Shown here piece by piece: positions 1 to 7,449 of a stretch of DNA of 23,820 nucleotides; position 1 is the first letter of the stretch; every line of letters begins with the position of its first letter. The notes under the pieces were generated by a model, which saw only the letters and a program-made list of their open reading frames with translations, was not told the origin of the DNA and ran no database searches. This DNA is from Mageeibacillus sp. UBA1212 (GTDB lineage Bacteria; Bacillota; Clostridia; UBA1212). The translations under genes were made by a program, and so were the position numbers. Location: contig DBXM01000033.1 in the NCBI GenBank assembly GCA_002309655.1, forward strand, positions 169,678-193,497, read 5' to 3'.

Positions 1-653
1 AGAAGAGCCAGATCTTCTCGACGGCGGCTGACAACCAGACGGCGGTCGACATTCACGTTCTGCAGGGCGAGAGAGAAATGGCGGCTTACAACAAGACGCT
101 CGGCAACTTCCAGCTTTCCGGCATTCTTCCCGCAAGGCGCGGCGTGCCGCAGATCGAGGTCACGTTCGACATTGACGCCAACGGCATCGTGAACGTCTCC
201 GCGAAGGACCTGGGCACCGGCAAGGAGCAGAAGATCACCATCACTTCTTCGAGCAACCTCTCCGAGGCGGACATCCAGAAGGCCGTGAAGGACGCGGAGG
301 AGTTCGCGGAGCAGGACAAGAAGGCGAAGGACGCGGTCGACACCAAGAACAACGCCGAGAGCACCGTCTACCAGACCGAGAAGCTCATTGCCGACATGGG
401 CGACAAGCTTGAAGAGGCCGACAAGAACGAGATCGAGGCCGGCGTGGCGAGAGTCAAGGACGCCATCAGCTCCAACGACACCGAGGCAATGAAGCAGACC
501 ACCGAGGCGCTCCAGCAGACGTTCTACAAGATTTCCGAGAAGATCTACAAGCAGAACCCCGACGCGTTCAACCAGGGCCAGGGCGGCCAGGGCGGATTCG
601 GCGGCCAGCAGGGCGGCTACGACAACGGAGACACTGTTGTCGACGACAACTAA
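1..653 (+). CDS. dnaK: Chaperone protein DnaK (Hsp70), C-terminal part
   Basis: The gene is open at the left edge; the frame begins at base 3 and gives 216 codons before TAA at 651-653. This is the second half of the substrate-binding domain of Hsp70, the ATP-driven chaperone that works with DnaJ and GrpE in the cytoplasm. Visible hallmarks are the beta-sandwich segment VLQGEREMA, the stretch GILPARRGVPQIEVTFDID, and NVSAKDLGTGKEQKITI, followed by the alpha-helical lid. The tail is a Gly/Gln-rich linker ending in DTVVDDN, close to the acidic C-terminus usual for bacterial DnaK. The ATPase domain lies outside the window. The ATG at 78 is internal, not a start. dnaJ follows after about 500 bases instead of the short gap common in Firmicutes. 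The family assignment is secure. Confidence 0.97.
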   Translation, partial: KSQIFSTAADNQTAVDIHVLQGEREMAAYNKTLGNFQLSGILPARRGVPQIEVTFDIDANGIVNVSAKDLGTGKEQKITITSSSNLSEADIQKAVKDAEEFAEQDKKAKDAVDTKNNAESTVYQTEKLIADMGDKLEEADKNEIEAGVARVKDAISSNDTEAMKQTTEALQQTFYKISEKIYKQNPDAFNQGQGGQGGFGGQQGGYDNGDTVVDDN

Positions 654-658
654 ACTCA

Positions 659-1019
659 GGAAACCGCTGATTTAATGCTCTTTACGCAAGCGGCGAATTA
701 CTGATCTAAACGTATGCGTATACTCGATTGCAGTTCGTTTGTTTCAACCGTTCTTTAAGCAGATAAGGTGTCTTACGACAGATTTGCTGCCGCTTGCTTT
801 GCGCGGACCCGCATGCGTCTCCGCTTGGTCTCCAGTTTAGCTGGCGCTAAAAGTCGCCCTCGCGCGAGACGCACGCGATTCTACCTTATAAACGTCGCCG
901 CAGTTTTATGTTGGCGGCATGAACGATTCCGCGAAGCGGTCAAGTGAGGGCCGCAACATAAAATGCGGCTTCGGGGTCGCGCACGCAAAAATAGCTATTA
1001 ACTCAGCGCTTCCCTAATT
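659..1019 (+). repeat. MITE-like repeat element, copy 1 (long form)
   Basis: This non-coding stretch fills most of the dnaK-dnaJ gap. It matches the reverse complement of 14342-14559. Exact shared blocks are 674-698 with 14520-14544 (25 bases), 969-1001 with 14360-14392 (33 bases) and 1003-1019 with 14342-14358 (17 bases); the interior aligns less perfectly. The two ends resemble each other in inverted orientation: GGAAACCGCTGATTTAATGC on the left and, read on the minus strand, GGGAAGCGCTGAGTTAATAG on the right. Internal inverted arms GCAAGCGGC (686-694) and GCCGCTTGC (789-797) are kept in both copies. Compared with copy 2, about 150 bases are extra near 800-968. No open reading frame or transposase is seen. 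It could be a MITE moved by a transposase elsewhere, or a repeated structured RNA. Confidence 0.8.
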
Positions 1020-1023
1020 ATAG

Positions 1024-1061
1024 CCCGGGAATTTCCCGGGTCTCAGGTAAACATTTATAAT
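1024..1061 (+). promoter_or_regulatory. Candidate dnaJ promoter with a palindrome at the -35 position
   Basis: A perfect-armed inverted repeat, CCCGGGAATTTCCCGGG (1024-1040), is followed by TATAAT at 1056-1061, a consensus -10 hexamer. The hexamer 17-18 bases upstream (TTCCCG or TTTCCC) is a weak -35 lying inside the palindrome, so a protein bound there could control access. The palindrome has no T-run and so is not a clear terminator for dnaK. No CIRCE element (TTAGCACTC-N9-GAGTGCTAA) is present. The promoter call rests mainly on the -10 box. Confidence 0.35.
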
Positions 1062-1077
1062 ACTTGAAACACAAAAA

Positions 1078-1136
1078 CTCCGGGAAGGAACGGCCCGCCT
1101 GTAAAACAAAAACAGGCGCAAAAGCTCCTCCCGGGG
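1078..1136 (+). other. Stem-loop in the dnaJ 5' leader
   Basis: CTCCGGGA (1078-1085) can pair with TCCCGGGG (1129-1136) using one G-T pair. Inside, GCCTGT (1097-1102) pairs with ACAGGC (1112-1117) around an A-rich loop. The structure ends about 10 bases before the dnaJ ribosome binding site (AAGGA, 1146-1150). It has no T-run, so it is not an intrinsic terminator. It may stabilise the message or affect translation; that role is inference. Confidence 0.45.
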
Positions 1137-1156
1137 CTTAAGTGTAAGGACAGGAT

Positions 1157-2314
1157 ATGGAAAAGAGAGATTACTACGAAGTCCTCGGCGTGTCGAAAGG
1201 CGCTTCCGACGAGGAAATCAAAAAAGCATACAGGCAGATGGCGAAGAAGTACCATCCCGACCTTCACCCCGACGACAAGGAATGCGAGGAGAAGTTCAAG
1301 GAGTGCAACGAGGCCTATGAGGTTCTCAGCGACCCCGAAAAGAAGGCGAAGTACGACCAGTACGGCCACGCTGCGTTCGACCAGACGGCTGGCGCGGGGC
1401 AGGACCCCTTCGGAGGCGGCGGTTTCAGTTTCACCGGAGGCTTTGACGACATTCTCAACTCGTTCTTCGGCGGCGGCTTCACCAGGTCTTCCACGCGCTC
1501 CTCGCGCAACCAGCCCACAAAAGGCGACGACCTCAGGGTCTACATCGACCTCACGCTTGAGGAGGCCGCGTTCGGCTGCAAGAAGGACTTCTCGATAACC
1601 AAGAATCTCACCTGCGAACAGTGCGCCGGCACAGGTTCCGCCTCGAGGACCAAAACCACCTGCAAGGCCTGCAACGGCACCGGCACCCAGCGTAAAGTCA
1701 CCACCACGATTCTCGGCCAGATGGTCCGCGAGACGACCTGCGAGAGCTGCAACGGCAGCGGCTATACCGTTTCCGACCCGTGCTCCGCGTGCGGCGGCAA
1801 GGGCATCATCAGGCGCACCGTCAAGGACACCGCGGAGTTCCCGAAGGGCATCAACGAGGGTCAGTCCCTAAGGAAGGCCGGCAAGGGCAACCCGGGCACG
1901 AACGGTGGCCCCAACGGCGACCTCTACGTCAGCGTCAGACTCAAGAAGCACAAGATATTCACCCGCGACGGCAACGACGTCCACCAGACCGTTTACCTGA
2001 CCTACCCGCAGGCGGTCATCGGCACCACGGTGAAGATTCCCGGCCTGGACGGCGACATCGAGCTGAAGATTCCCGAAGGCACCCAGAACGGCAAGGTCTT
2101 CAGAGTCACAGGGAAGGGCGTCCCGGTCCTCAACAGCAAATCGATGCGCGGCGACATGCTGGCGGAGATTTCGATCGTGATTCCTTCGCGGCTCACCGAA
2201 GCGCAGAAGGAGATTCTCAGGAACTTCGACGCGGCAACCGACAACGTGCTCGACAGCGACAGTACGGCCGATCCGAAAAAAGGCGGAGGGCTGTTCGGGA
2301 GAAGGAAGAAGTAA
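1157..2314 (+). CDS. dnaJ: Chaperone protein DnaJ (Hsp40, type I)
   Basis: The protein is 385 residues, normal for full-length DnaJ. It is the cytoplasmic co-chaperone that delivers substrates to DnaK and stimulates its ATPase. Domains are in the classic order: J domain (about 4-70) with the essential HPD motif at 33-35; a Gly/Phe-rich linker (about 79-110); a zinc-binding region with four CxxCxGxG repeats at 153-160 (CEQCAGTG), 169-176 (CKACNGTG), 195-202 (CESCNGSG) and 209-216 (CSACGGKG); and the C-terminal substrate-binding beta domains. All eight zinc-binding cysteines are present. The ATG is preceded by AAGGA at 1146-1150. It follows dnaK in the same direction, but a repeat and a possible promoter lie between them, so it may be transcribed separately. 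The C-terminus is a basic GRRKK tail. Confidence 0.98.
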   Translation: MEKRDYYEVLGVSKGASDEEIKKAYRQMAKKYHPDLHPDDKECEEKFKECNEAYEVLSDPEKKAKYDQYGHAAFDQTAGAGQDPFGGGGFSFTGGFDDILNSFFGGGFTRSSTRSSRNQPTKGDDLRVYIDLTLEEAAFGCKKDFSITKNLTCEQCAGTGSASRTKTTCKACNGTGTQRKVTTTILGQMVRETTCESCNGSGYTVSDPCSACGGKGIIRRTVKDTAEFPKGINEGQSLRKAGKGNPGTNGGPNGDLYVSVRLKKHKIFTRDGNDVHQTVYLTYPQAVIGTTVKIPGLDGDIELKIPEGTQNGKVFRVTGKGVPVLNSKSMRGDMLAEISIVIPSRLTEAQKEILRNFDAATDNVLDSDSTADPKKGGGLFGRRKK

Positions 2315-2351
2315 ACAAAAGATGTGAAACGGTGTGTTTCACCGGATTATA

Positions 2352-2402
2352 AAAAACTCCGGCGACGATTGGCCAATAAATAGGCGCGTCTCCGGAGTTT
2401 TT
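2352..2402 (+). terminator. Bidirectional intrinsic terminator between dnaJ and gpmI
   Basis: AAAAACTCCGG (2352-2362) and CCGGAGTTTTT (2392-2402) are perfect inverted arms, with a second small palindrome (ATTGGCCAAT) in the loop. The right arm runs into a T-rich tract on the plus strand, and the left arm gives a T-run on the minus strand. It can therefore end transcription of dnaJ and of the convergent gpmI. A smaller hairpin, GTGAAAC/GTTTCAC (2324-2330 with 2336-2342), lies just upstream. Confidence 0.8.
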
Positions 2403-2422
2403 ATTTTTTGTCTTTTGCATTC

Positions 2423-2492
2423 ACGCGGGCTCCGTTCACGAAACCGGAAAGGTTCAGAATGATTGAAAAATCATTGAAACATGAGCCCGCGT
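2423..2492. other. Long inverted repeat downstream of gpmI
   Basis: ACGCGGGCTC (2423-2432) and GAGCCCGCGT (2483-2492) are perfect 10-base arms around a 50-base loop. The loop holds two smaller hairpins, AACC/GGTT near 2442-2454 and ATGATT/AATCAT near 2459-2474. On the plus strand it ends in GTTTTAA, so it could be a backup terminator. It lies directly behind the gpmI stop and may protect that message's 3' end. The function is inferred. Confidence 0.4.
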
Positions 2493-2536
2493 TTTAAGCA
2501 ATTTCAATACTTCGCAGTATATAATTCATAACGGTT

Positions 2537-4171
2537 TCACGCCTTCTCGATGACCGGCTCGTCCCAACCTTCGGGAGTTTCGACGCCCATCAGCATCGTG
2601 ACAGTCGCGGCGATGTCGGAGAGGCCGAACTTGAGGCTGCCGTCTTCGTTGCGGTACTCGCGCACTTTATATGTGCCGGCGTTTTCGGTGTTGTCGTAGA
2701 AGAAGCAGGGAACCGGATTGAGCGTGTGGGAGGTCTTCGCCTTCGGGCTGCCGTCCGCGTTGCGGGAGATCTTGCCCTTCTTGATTTCGAACATCTCGTC
2801 CGCGTTGCCGTGGTCGGCAGTGATGATCGCCATGCCGCCCAGTTCGTCGATGACGGGAAGAAGCCTTCCGAGGCAGAGGTCGACGGTCTCGACAGCGATT
2901 TCAGCCGCCTGGAACACGCCGGTGTGACCCACCATGTCGCCGTTCGCGAAGTTGACGCGCACGTAGTCGTACGAACCGTTGCGCAACTCCTCGATAAGGC
3001 GGTCGGTGACTTCCGCGGCCTTCATCCAGGGGCGCTGCTCGAACGGAACCACGTCGGAAGGAACTTCGATGTACTTTTCAAGCTCCTCGCTGAACTTGCC
3101 GTTTCTGTTGCCGTTCCAGAAATACGTCACATGGCCGTACTTCTGAGTCTCGGCGATGGCGAGCTGTTTTTTGCCTGTTTTGGCGAAATACTCGCCCATG
3201 GTATTTTTGATGGAGGGCGGGTTGACCAGGAACCGCTTCGGAATGTGGAGGTCGCCGTCGTACTGAAGCATGCCGGCGTAGCAGACATCCGGAATCTTCT
3301 CGCGGTGGAATTTGTCGAGGTCCGGGTTGTCGAACGCGCGCGAAATTTCCTGAGCGCGGTCGCCGCGGAAGTTGAAGAATATCACGCTGTCGCCGTCGTC
3401 GATGGTTCCGACCGGCTTGCCGTTCTCGGCAATCACAAAAGCGGGGAGATCCTGGTCAATGACCTTGAGCTCTTCGCGGTAGGTATTGATTGCCTCTTCG
3501 GCGCTGGCGAACTGACGCCCTTTGCCCTCGACGTGGGTGCGCCAGCCGATCTCGACCATGTTCCAGTTGGCTTCGTAGCGGTCCATTGTGACGGCCATTC
3601 TGCCGCCGCCGCTGGCGATCTTCACGTCGAAGTTCTTCGAGCGGAGGCCGCTTAGAAACTCCTCGAAGGGGAGCACGTATTCAAGCGCGGAGGTCTCGCC
3701 CACGTCTCTTCCGTCGAGAAGAATGTGGATCCTGACGCGGCGGATTCCCTCTTTCTTCGCCTGTTCGACCATAGCTTTCAGGTGGTTGATGTGCGAGTGA
3801 ACGTTGCCGTCCGAGAAGAGGCCGAGGAAGTGGAGCGTGGACTTGTGCTCGAGAACATTCGCGACTATCTCGCGCCAGCCGGAAGCCTTGTAGATCTCGC
3901 CGCTCTCGATCGACTCGTTGACGAGCTTCGCGCCCTGCGAGTAAACCTTTCCGGCGCCTAGGGCGTTGTGTCCGACTTCGGAGTTGCCCATGTCGTCGTC
4001 GGAGGGAAGTCCGACGGCGGTGCCGTGCGCTTTGAGAAGCAGGTAGGGGTAGTTCTTGAAAAGCCTGTTGAGAACAGGGGTGTTGGCGGCGAAAACCGCG
4101 TTGCCTTCGACGTTTTCGGAATATCCCACGCCGTCCATAACGACGGTGACAATCGGTCCTTTATATCCCAT
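2537..4171 (-). CDS. gpmI: 2,3-bisphosphoglycerate-independent phosphoglycerate mutase
   Basis: This 544-residue cytoplasmic enzyme interconverts 3- and 2-phosphoglycerate in glycolysis and gluconeogenesis using two metal ions and a phosphoserine intermediate. It belongs to the alkaline-phosphatase superfamily. Visible motifs are VVMDGVG with metal ligand D13; GLPSDDDMGNSEVGH with the catalytic serine at 64; the substrate-binding segments LLDGRDV and FRGDRAQEI; and TADHGNADEM (D453, H454) near the C-terminus. It is somewhat longer than the roughly 510-residue Bacillus-type enzyme, resembling the longer iPGM branch. The start is supported by AAGGAG (4178-4183 on the plus strand, read in reverse) six bases upstream. 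It stands alone on the minus strand, away from other glycolytic genes, with its own promoter and a terminator shared with dnaJ. Confidence 0.97.
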   Translation of the reverse strand: MGYKGPIVTVVMDGVGYSENVEGNAVFAANTPVLNRLFKNYPYLLLKAHGTAVGLPSDDDMGNSEVGHNALGAGKVYSQGAKLVNESIESGEIYKASGWREIVANVLEHKSTLHFLGLFSDGNVHSHINHLKAMVEQAKKEGIRRVRIHILLDGRDVGETSALEYVLPFEEFLSGLRSKNFDVKIASGGGRMAVTMDRYEANWNMVEIGWRTHVEGKGRQFASAEEAINTYREELKVIDQDLPAFVIAENGKPVGTIDDGDSVIFFNFRGDRAQEISRAFDNPDLDKFHREKIPDVCYAGMLQYDGDLHIPKRFLVNPPSIKNTMGEYFAKTGKKQLAIAETQKYGHVTYFWNGNRNGKFSEELEKYIEVPSDVVPFEQRPWMKAAEVTDRLIEELRNGSYDYVRVNFANGDMVGHTGVFQAAEIAVETVDLCLGRLLPVIDELGGMAIITADHGNADEMFEIKKGKISRNADGSPKAKTSHTLNPVPCFFYDNTENAGTYKVREYRNEDGSLKFGLSDIAATVTMLMGVETPEGWDEPVIEKA

Positions 4172-4255
4172 AAAAATCTCCTTGTAAGGCCGGTTTGCAT
4201 TAACGCGCCGTGAACGTGCCGCGAAGGCATGAAAAGCGCGTTTTCGGCCGAGGAT

Positions 4256-4284
4256 ATTTTACACCGAAACGCCGTGGACCGCAA
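4256..4284 (-). promoter_or_regulatory. Predicted sigma-A promoter for gpmI
   Basis: Read on the minus strand, TTGCGG (4284-4279) and TAAAAT (4261-4256) are separated by exactly 17 bases. This leaves an untranslated leader of roughly 80 bases before the gpmI ATG at 4171. It diverges from the promoter at 4293-4321, with only 8 bases between their -35 boxes, so a regulator bound here could affect both. Confidence 0.6.
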
Positions 4285-4292
4285 GTAAATTA

Positions 4293-4321
4293 TTGAATCC
4301 GATAACAATATGTGGTATAAT
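4293..4321 (+). promoter_or_regulatory. Predicted sigma-A promoter with extended -10 for the LCP-like gene
   Basis: TTGAAT (4293-4298) and a perfect TATAAT (4316-4321) are separated by 17 bases. TG at 4313-4314, followed by one base, forms an extended -10 motif. Transcription would start near 4328, about 26 bases before the GTG start. This is the strongest promoter match seen in the window and may drive the downstream same-strand genes as well. Confidence 0.75.
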
Positions 4322-4353
4322 TAGATGAATATCGGCACAAAGGAGGCCTACAT

Positions 4354-5394
4354 GTGGACAATCTGAGACGCGCCATTCTACTTATAACAATAGTCGTGCT
4401 CATCGGCGCCGCCGTTATGGGCTTCATGCTCGCGCTCAGCAATGAAGGCAATACAGAAGAGAACACGTTCATAAAGCTGCTCCCCGAGGGGGAGAAATAC
4501 GACTCCGAGGCGACGCCGGACCCTTCGGCGACTGAAAAGCCTATCGAGGATATGCGCTCCACGAGCCTGTTCGTGATCACCGCCTCGAACGGGAAGGACG
4601 CCGACCTCATTCTCACGGTTTCGGCAGACTACGCCGCCGGCAAGATGGCGATCATTCTTTACCCGGTTGACGTTTTCGTATCAATCAAGAACACTGAAGG
4701 AGCTTCGTCGCTGGCAACGCTTTCCGATATTTACGCAAGCGGCGGACTTGACGCGCTGGCGGACGCGGTCAGCGGAATTCTCAGCATTCCCGTCAGCGGA
4801 AGGCTCTCGTTCGGATACGACGCATTCTCGAAGCTGCTCAACTACTTCACGTCCCGCGACGAAGGCGTGGTCTACACGGCGCCCGCGTCAGTCAACGCGA
4901 TCGTTCCCGACGGCACAAAAACGGTCATCGACAGAGGCCAGCCGTTCTACGTCGGCAACAACTCCGCGAAGCTACTGTCATTCTACAGAACGAAAGACAA
5001 CGTTTACGACAGCGAAACCGTGAAGTTCTACGACGGCACCAGAATACCGCAGAACAAGGTCGCCGCGACGTTCGCGGACGCGTTCATCTCCCAGAAGCTC
5101 ACCGGCGAGATTGACCAGTACTACATAACGAACTACGCCAATTTCTTCTCCGGATTTCTCGAGATGTGCACCGGCAAGGTCTCGGACGGCTTCCCGGACA
5201 GGCTGATCGAGTCGGAGGCGCTTTTCAAATCCGATAACATCGAAGCGTACATGATCTCGTCCGTCGAAAACCCGAACGGAAGAGGCATGAGCTTTGACGG
5301 AACGTTGAAAAAGCTCGAGAACCTGAACGGAATCATCTCCGAGCAGGACGTCAGCGGCGACGCCCTCGGGAATCTGATAAAATCGCTCTACTGA
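4354..5394 (+). CDS. Membrane-anchored LytR-CpsA-Psr-like protein, divergent
   Basis: The 346-residue product has a single N-terminal membrane helix (about 7-28), then a polar Glu/Pro-rich linker and an extracytoplasmic domain. Residues 72-165 follow the order of an LCP domain: DLILTVSADYAAGKMAIILY, then YPVDVFV, then a YASGGLDALADAVSGILSIP segment and FGYDAFSKLLNY. LCP enzymes attach glycopolymers to peptidoglycan. Here the usual PRDT-type segment reads PVDV, so the key arginine is missing and catalysis is doubtful. Residues beyond 170 match nothing I recognise. The start is GTG at 4354, 7 bases after AAAGGAGG (4339-4346); an ATG at 4352 overlaps it out of frame and gives only four codons. 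LCP ancestry is an inference from pattern, not certain. Confidence 0.55.
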   Translation: MDNLRRAILLITIVVLIGAAVMGFMLALSNEGNTEENTFIKLLPEGEKYDSEATPDPSATEKPIEDMRSTSLFVITASNGKDADLILTVSADYAAGKMAIILYPVDVFVSIKNTEGASSLATLSDIYASGGLDALADAVSGILSIPVSGRLSFGYDAFSKLLNYFTSRDEGVVYTAPASVNAIVPDGTKTVIDRGQPFYVGNNSAKLLSFYRTKDNVYDSETVKFYDGTRIPQNKVAATFADAFISQKLTGEIDQYYITNYANFFSGFLEMCTGKVSDGFPDRLIESEALFKSDNIEAYMISSVENPNGRGMSFDGTLKKLENLNGIISEQDVSGDALGNLIKSLY

Positions 5395-5412
5395 TTCCTG
5401 ACAGCCGGATAT

Positions 5413-5446
5413 TTTACCAAAGACACACTATTTACCGAAGAAACAC
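5413..5446 (+). repeat. Short direct repeat upstream of the topoisomerase B gene
   Basis: TTTACCAAAGACACAC (5413-5428) and TTTACCGAAGAAACAC (5431-5446) agree at 14 of 16 positions and are 18 bases apart. They lie just before the ribosome binding site (AAAGAGGGG, 5457-5465) of the next gene. Two repeats at this spacing could bind a regulator, but they may be chance. Confidence 0.35.
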
Positions 5447-5470
5447 ATTTCATACTAAAGAGGGGAAACC

Positions 5471-7444
5471 ATGCCAAAAAAAGAAACCTACAACAACGAG
5501 AGTATTATCGCGCTCAAGGGGGCGGAAAGAGTCAGACAGCGCCCCGCGGCGATACTCGGATCCGACGGTCTGGAAGGCTGCCAGCACACTTTCGTTGAGA
5601 TACTCGCAAACTCGATCGACGAGGCGCGCGAGGGTTACGGAAAAGTCATCGACGTCACGAGATACAAGGACAAGTCAATACGCGTTCGCGACTACGGCCG
5701 CGGCTGCCCGGTGGACTGGAACGAAAAAGAGGGCCGGTACAACTGGGAGCTCGTATACTGCGAGCTTTACGCGGGCGGCAAATACGAGAACAACACCGTA
5801 GGCGAGAACTATGAGTTCAGCCTCGGCCTGAACGGCCTCGGCTGCTGCGCCACCCAGTATTCCTCCGAGTTCATGGACGTCACGGTCTACAAGGACGGCT
5901 TCAAGTACGACCTCCACTTCGAGAAGGGCGAAAACGTCGGCGGCCTCAAAAAGGAGCCTTTCAATTACAAGCAGTCCGGCACCGACCAGCACTGGCGCCC
6001 GGACCTTGAAGTGTTCACCGACATCAACATCCCGCTCGAGTTCTTCCTGTCGATTCTCAAAAAGCAGGCGGTCGTCAACTCGGGCGTCACGTTCAGGCTC
6101 TTCGACGAGGAATCCGGCGAGAAGTACGAGTTCTACTACGAGAACGGTATCGCGGATTATATGCGCGAGATTTCGGGCGATTCGGCGTTCACGCCAATCA
6201 TGCAGTACGCAACCGAGACAAAAGGCCGCGACCGCGCGGACGGACCGGAGTACAAGCTCAAGATGGAGTTCGCGTTCTGCTTCAACAACAACGTGAACCT
6301 TCTCGAGTACTACCACAACTCCAGCCACCTCGAGAACGGCGGCGCGCCGGAAAAGGCGGTCAAGGCGGCGTTCACGGCGGAGATCGACAAGTACATCAGA
6401 AACGCAGGAAAATACACAAAGAACGAGACGAAAATCGCCTTCCAGGACATTCAGGACAGCCTTATCGTCGTTACGAACTCCTCCTCGACAAAAACGAGCT
6501 ACGAGCACCAGACCAAAAAAGCAATCACAAACCCGTTCATCCAATCCGCGATGACCGAGTTTATCAAGAGCCGCCTGGAGGTCTACTTCATCGAGAACAA
6601 GCAGGACGCCGAGAAGATAGTCGACCAGGTTCTGGTCAACAAGCGCAGCCGCGAGAGCGCGGAGAGGGAGCGTCTCAACACAAAGAAGAAGCTCACCGGA
6701 ACCGTGGACATCAACAACCGCGTGAAGAAGTTCGTCGACTGCGAGAGCAAGGACGTCTCGATGCGCGAGCTGTACATCGTAGAAGGCGACTCCGCTCTCG
6801 GTTCCGTTAAGCTCGGCCGCGACGCTTCTTTCCAGGCGATAATGCCGGTCCGCGGAAAGATCCTCAACTGCCTCAAAGTGGGCCTCGACAGGATCTTCGC
6901 CAGCGAGATAATCACCGACCTTATTAAAGTGCTCGGTTGCGGCGTGGAGACCGAAGGCAAGAAGGCGAAGGGCACCTCCGCGTTCGACCTGGAAGCGCTC
7001 AGGTGGAGCAAGGTCATAATCTGCACCGATGCCGACGTTGACGGCTACCAGATCAGGACGCTCATTCTCGCGATGATCTACAGGCTCTGCCCGACGCTTA
7101 TTAAAGAGGGGAAGGTCTTCATTGCCGAGTCGCCGCTGTTCGAGATCGTCTCGGGCGGAAAGTCGTATTTTGCCTATAACGAGGCGGAAAAGACGGCCAT
7201 TCTTTCCGATATCCGCGGCAAGTACACGATTCAGCGCTCCAAAGGTCTCGGCGAAAACGAACCCGAAATGATGTGGGAGACCACGATGAACCCCCGCACG
7301 CGGCGCCTTATCAAGATCATGCCCGAAGACGCGGAGGAGACGAAGTACTACTTTGACGTGCTTCTCGGCGACGATGAACAGGAACGCAAGAGATACATCG
7401 AGATGTTCGGCCACCTTTACATGGACGACCTCGACGTCGACTAA
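5471..7444 (+). CDS. Type IIA topoisomerase B subunit (ParE/GyrB-like, divergent)
   Basis: The 657-residue protein is the ATPase/TOPRIM subunit of a type IIA DNA topoisomerase, which passes one DNA duplex through another. The N-terminal GHKL ATPase is visible: RVRQRPAAILGS (20-31), H39 and catalytic E43 with N47 and E51 in FVEILANSIDEA, DYGRG (74-78), GLNGLG (119-124) and the QTK loop (347-349). The TOPRIM domain has EGDSA (E438) and the metal site TDADVDG (D520, D522, D524). QRSKGLGE (588-595) and the ETTMNPRTRRL segment end the TOPRIM region. Compared with standard GyrB, the Asp before the ATP-site Asn is Ala46. Its partner subunit follows after 82 bases. Such ParE/ParC-like pairs occur beside canonical gyrase in many Clostridia; topoisomerase IV is likely, but gyrase activity cannot be excluded by eye. 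Confidence 0.93.
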   Translation: MPKKETYNNESIIALKGAERVRQRPAAILGSDGLEGCQHTFVEILANSIDEAREGYGKVIDVTRYKDKSIRVRDYGRGCPVDWNEKEGRYNWELVYCELYAGGKYENNTVGENYEFSLGLNGLGCCATQYSSEFMDVTVYKDGFKYDLHFEKGENVGGLKKEPFNYKQSGTDQHWRPDLEVFTDINIPLEFFLSILKKQAVVNSGVTFRLFDEESGEKYEFYYENGIADYMREISGDSAFTPIMQYATETKGRDRADGPEYKLKMEFAFCFNNNVNLLEYYHNSSHLENGGAPEKAVKAAFTAEIDKYIRNAGKYTKNETKIAFQDIQDSLIVVTNSSSTKTSYEHQTKKAITNPFIQSAMTEFIKSRLEVYFIENKQDAEKIVDQVLVNKRSRESAERERLNTKKKLTGTVDINNRVKKFVDCESKDVSMRELYIVEGDSALGSVKLGRDASFQAIMPVRGKILNCLKVGLDRIFASEIITDLIKVLGCGVETEGKKAKGTSAFDLEALRWSKVIICTDADVDGYQIRTLILAMIYRLCPTLIKEGKVFIAESPLFEIVSGGKSYFAYNEAEKTAILSDIRGKYTIQRSKGLGENEPEMMWETTMNPRTRRLIKIMPEDAEETKYYFDVLLGDDEQERKRYIEMFGHLYMDDLDVD

Positions 7445-7449
7445 AAGTT

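Noticed and set aside
1024..1040. CCCGGG palindrome as the dnaK terminator
   Set aside because: No T-run follows, and it is about 370 bases beyond the dnaK stop.
655..1047. CTCAGG at 655-660 and 1042-1047 as a target-site duplication around repeat copy 1
   Set aside because: It would place the right border about 25 bases beyond the shared sequence, and copy 2 shows no matching duplication.
2726..3655. 309-codon open frame opposite gpmI
   Set aside because: It is fully covered by a well-conserved gpmI on the other strand and has no recognisable motif or ribosome site.
5431..5458. Promoter-like TTTACC and TACTAA boxes before the topoisomerase B gene
   Set aside because: The predicted start would fall inside the ribosome binding site, and both boxes are weak.
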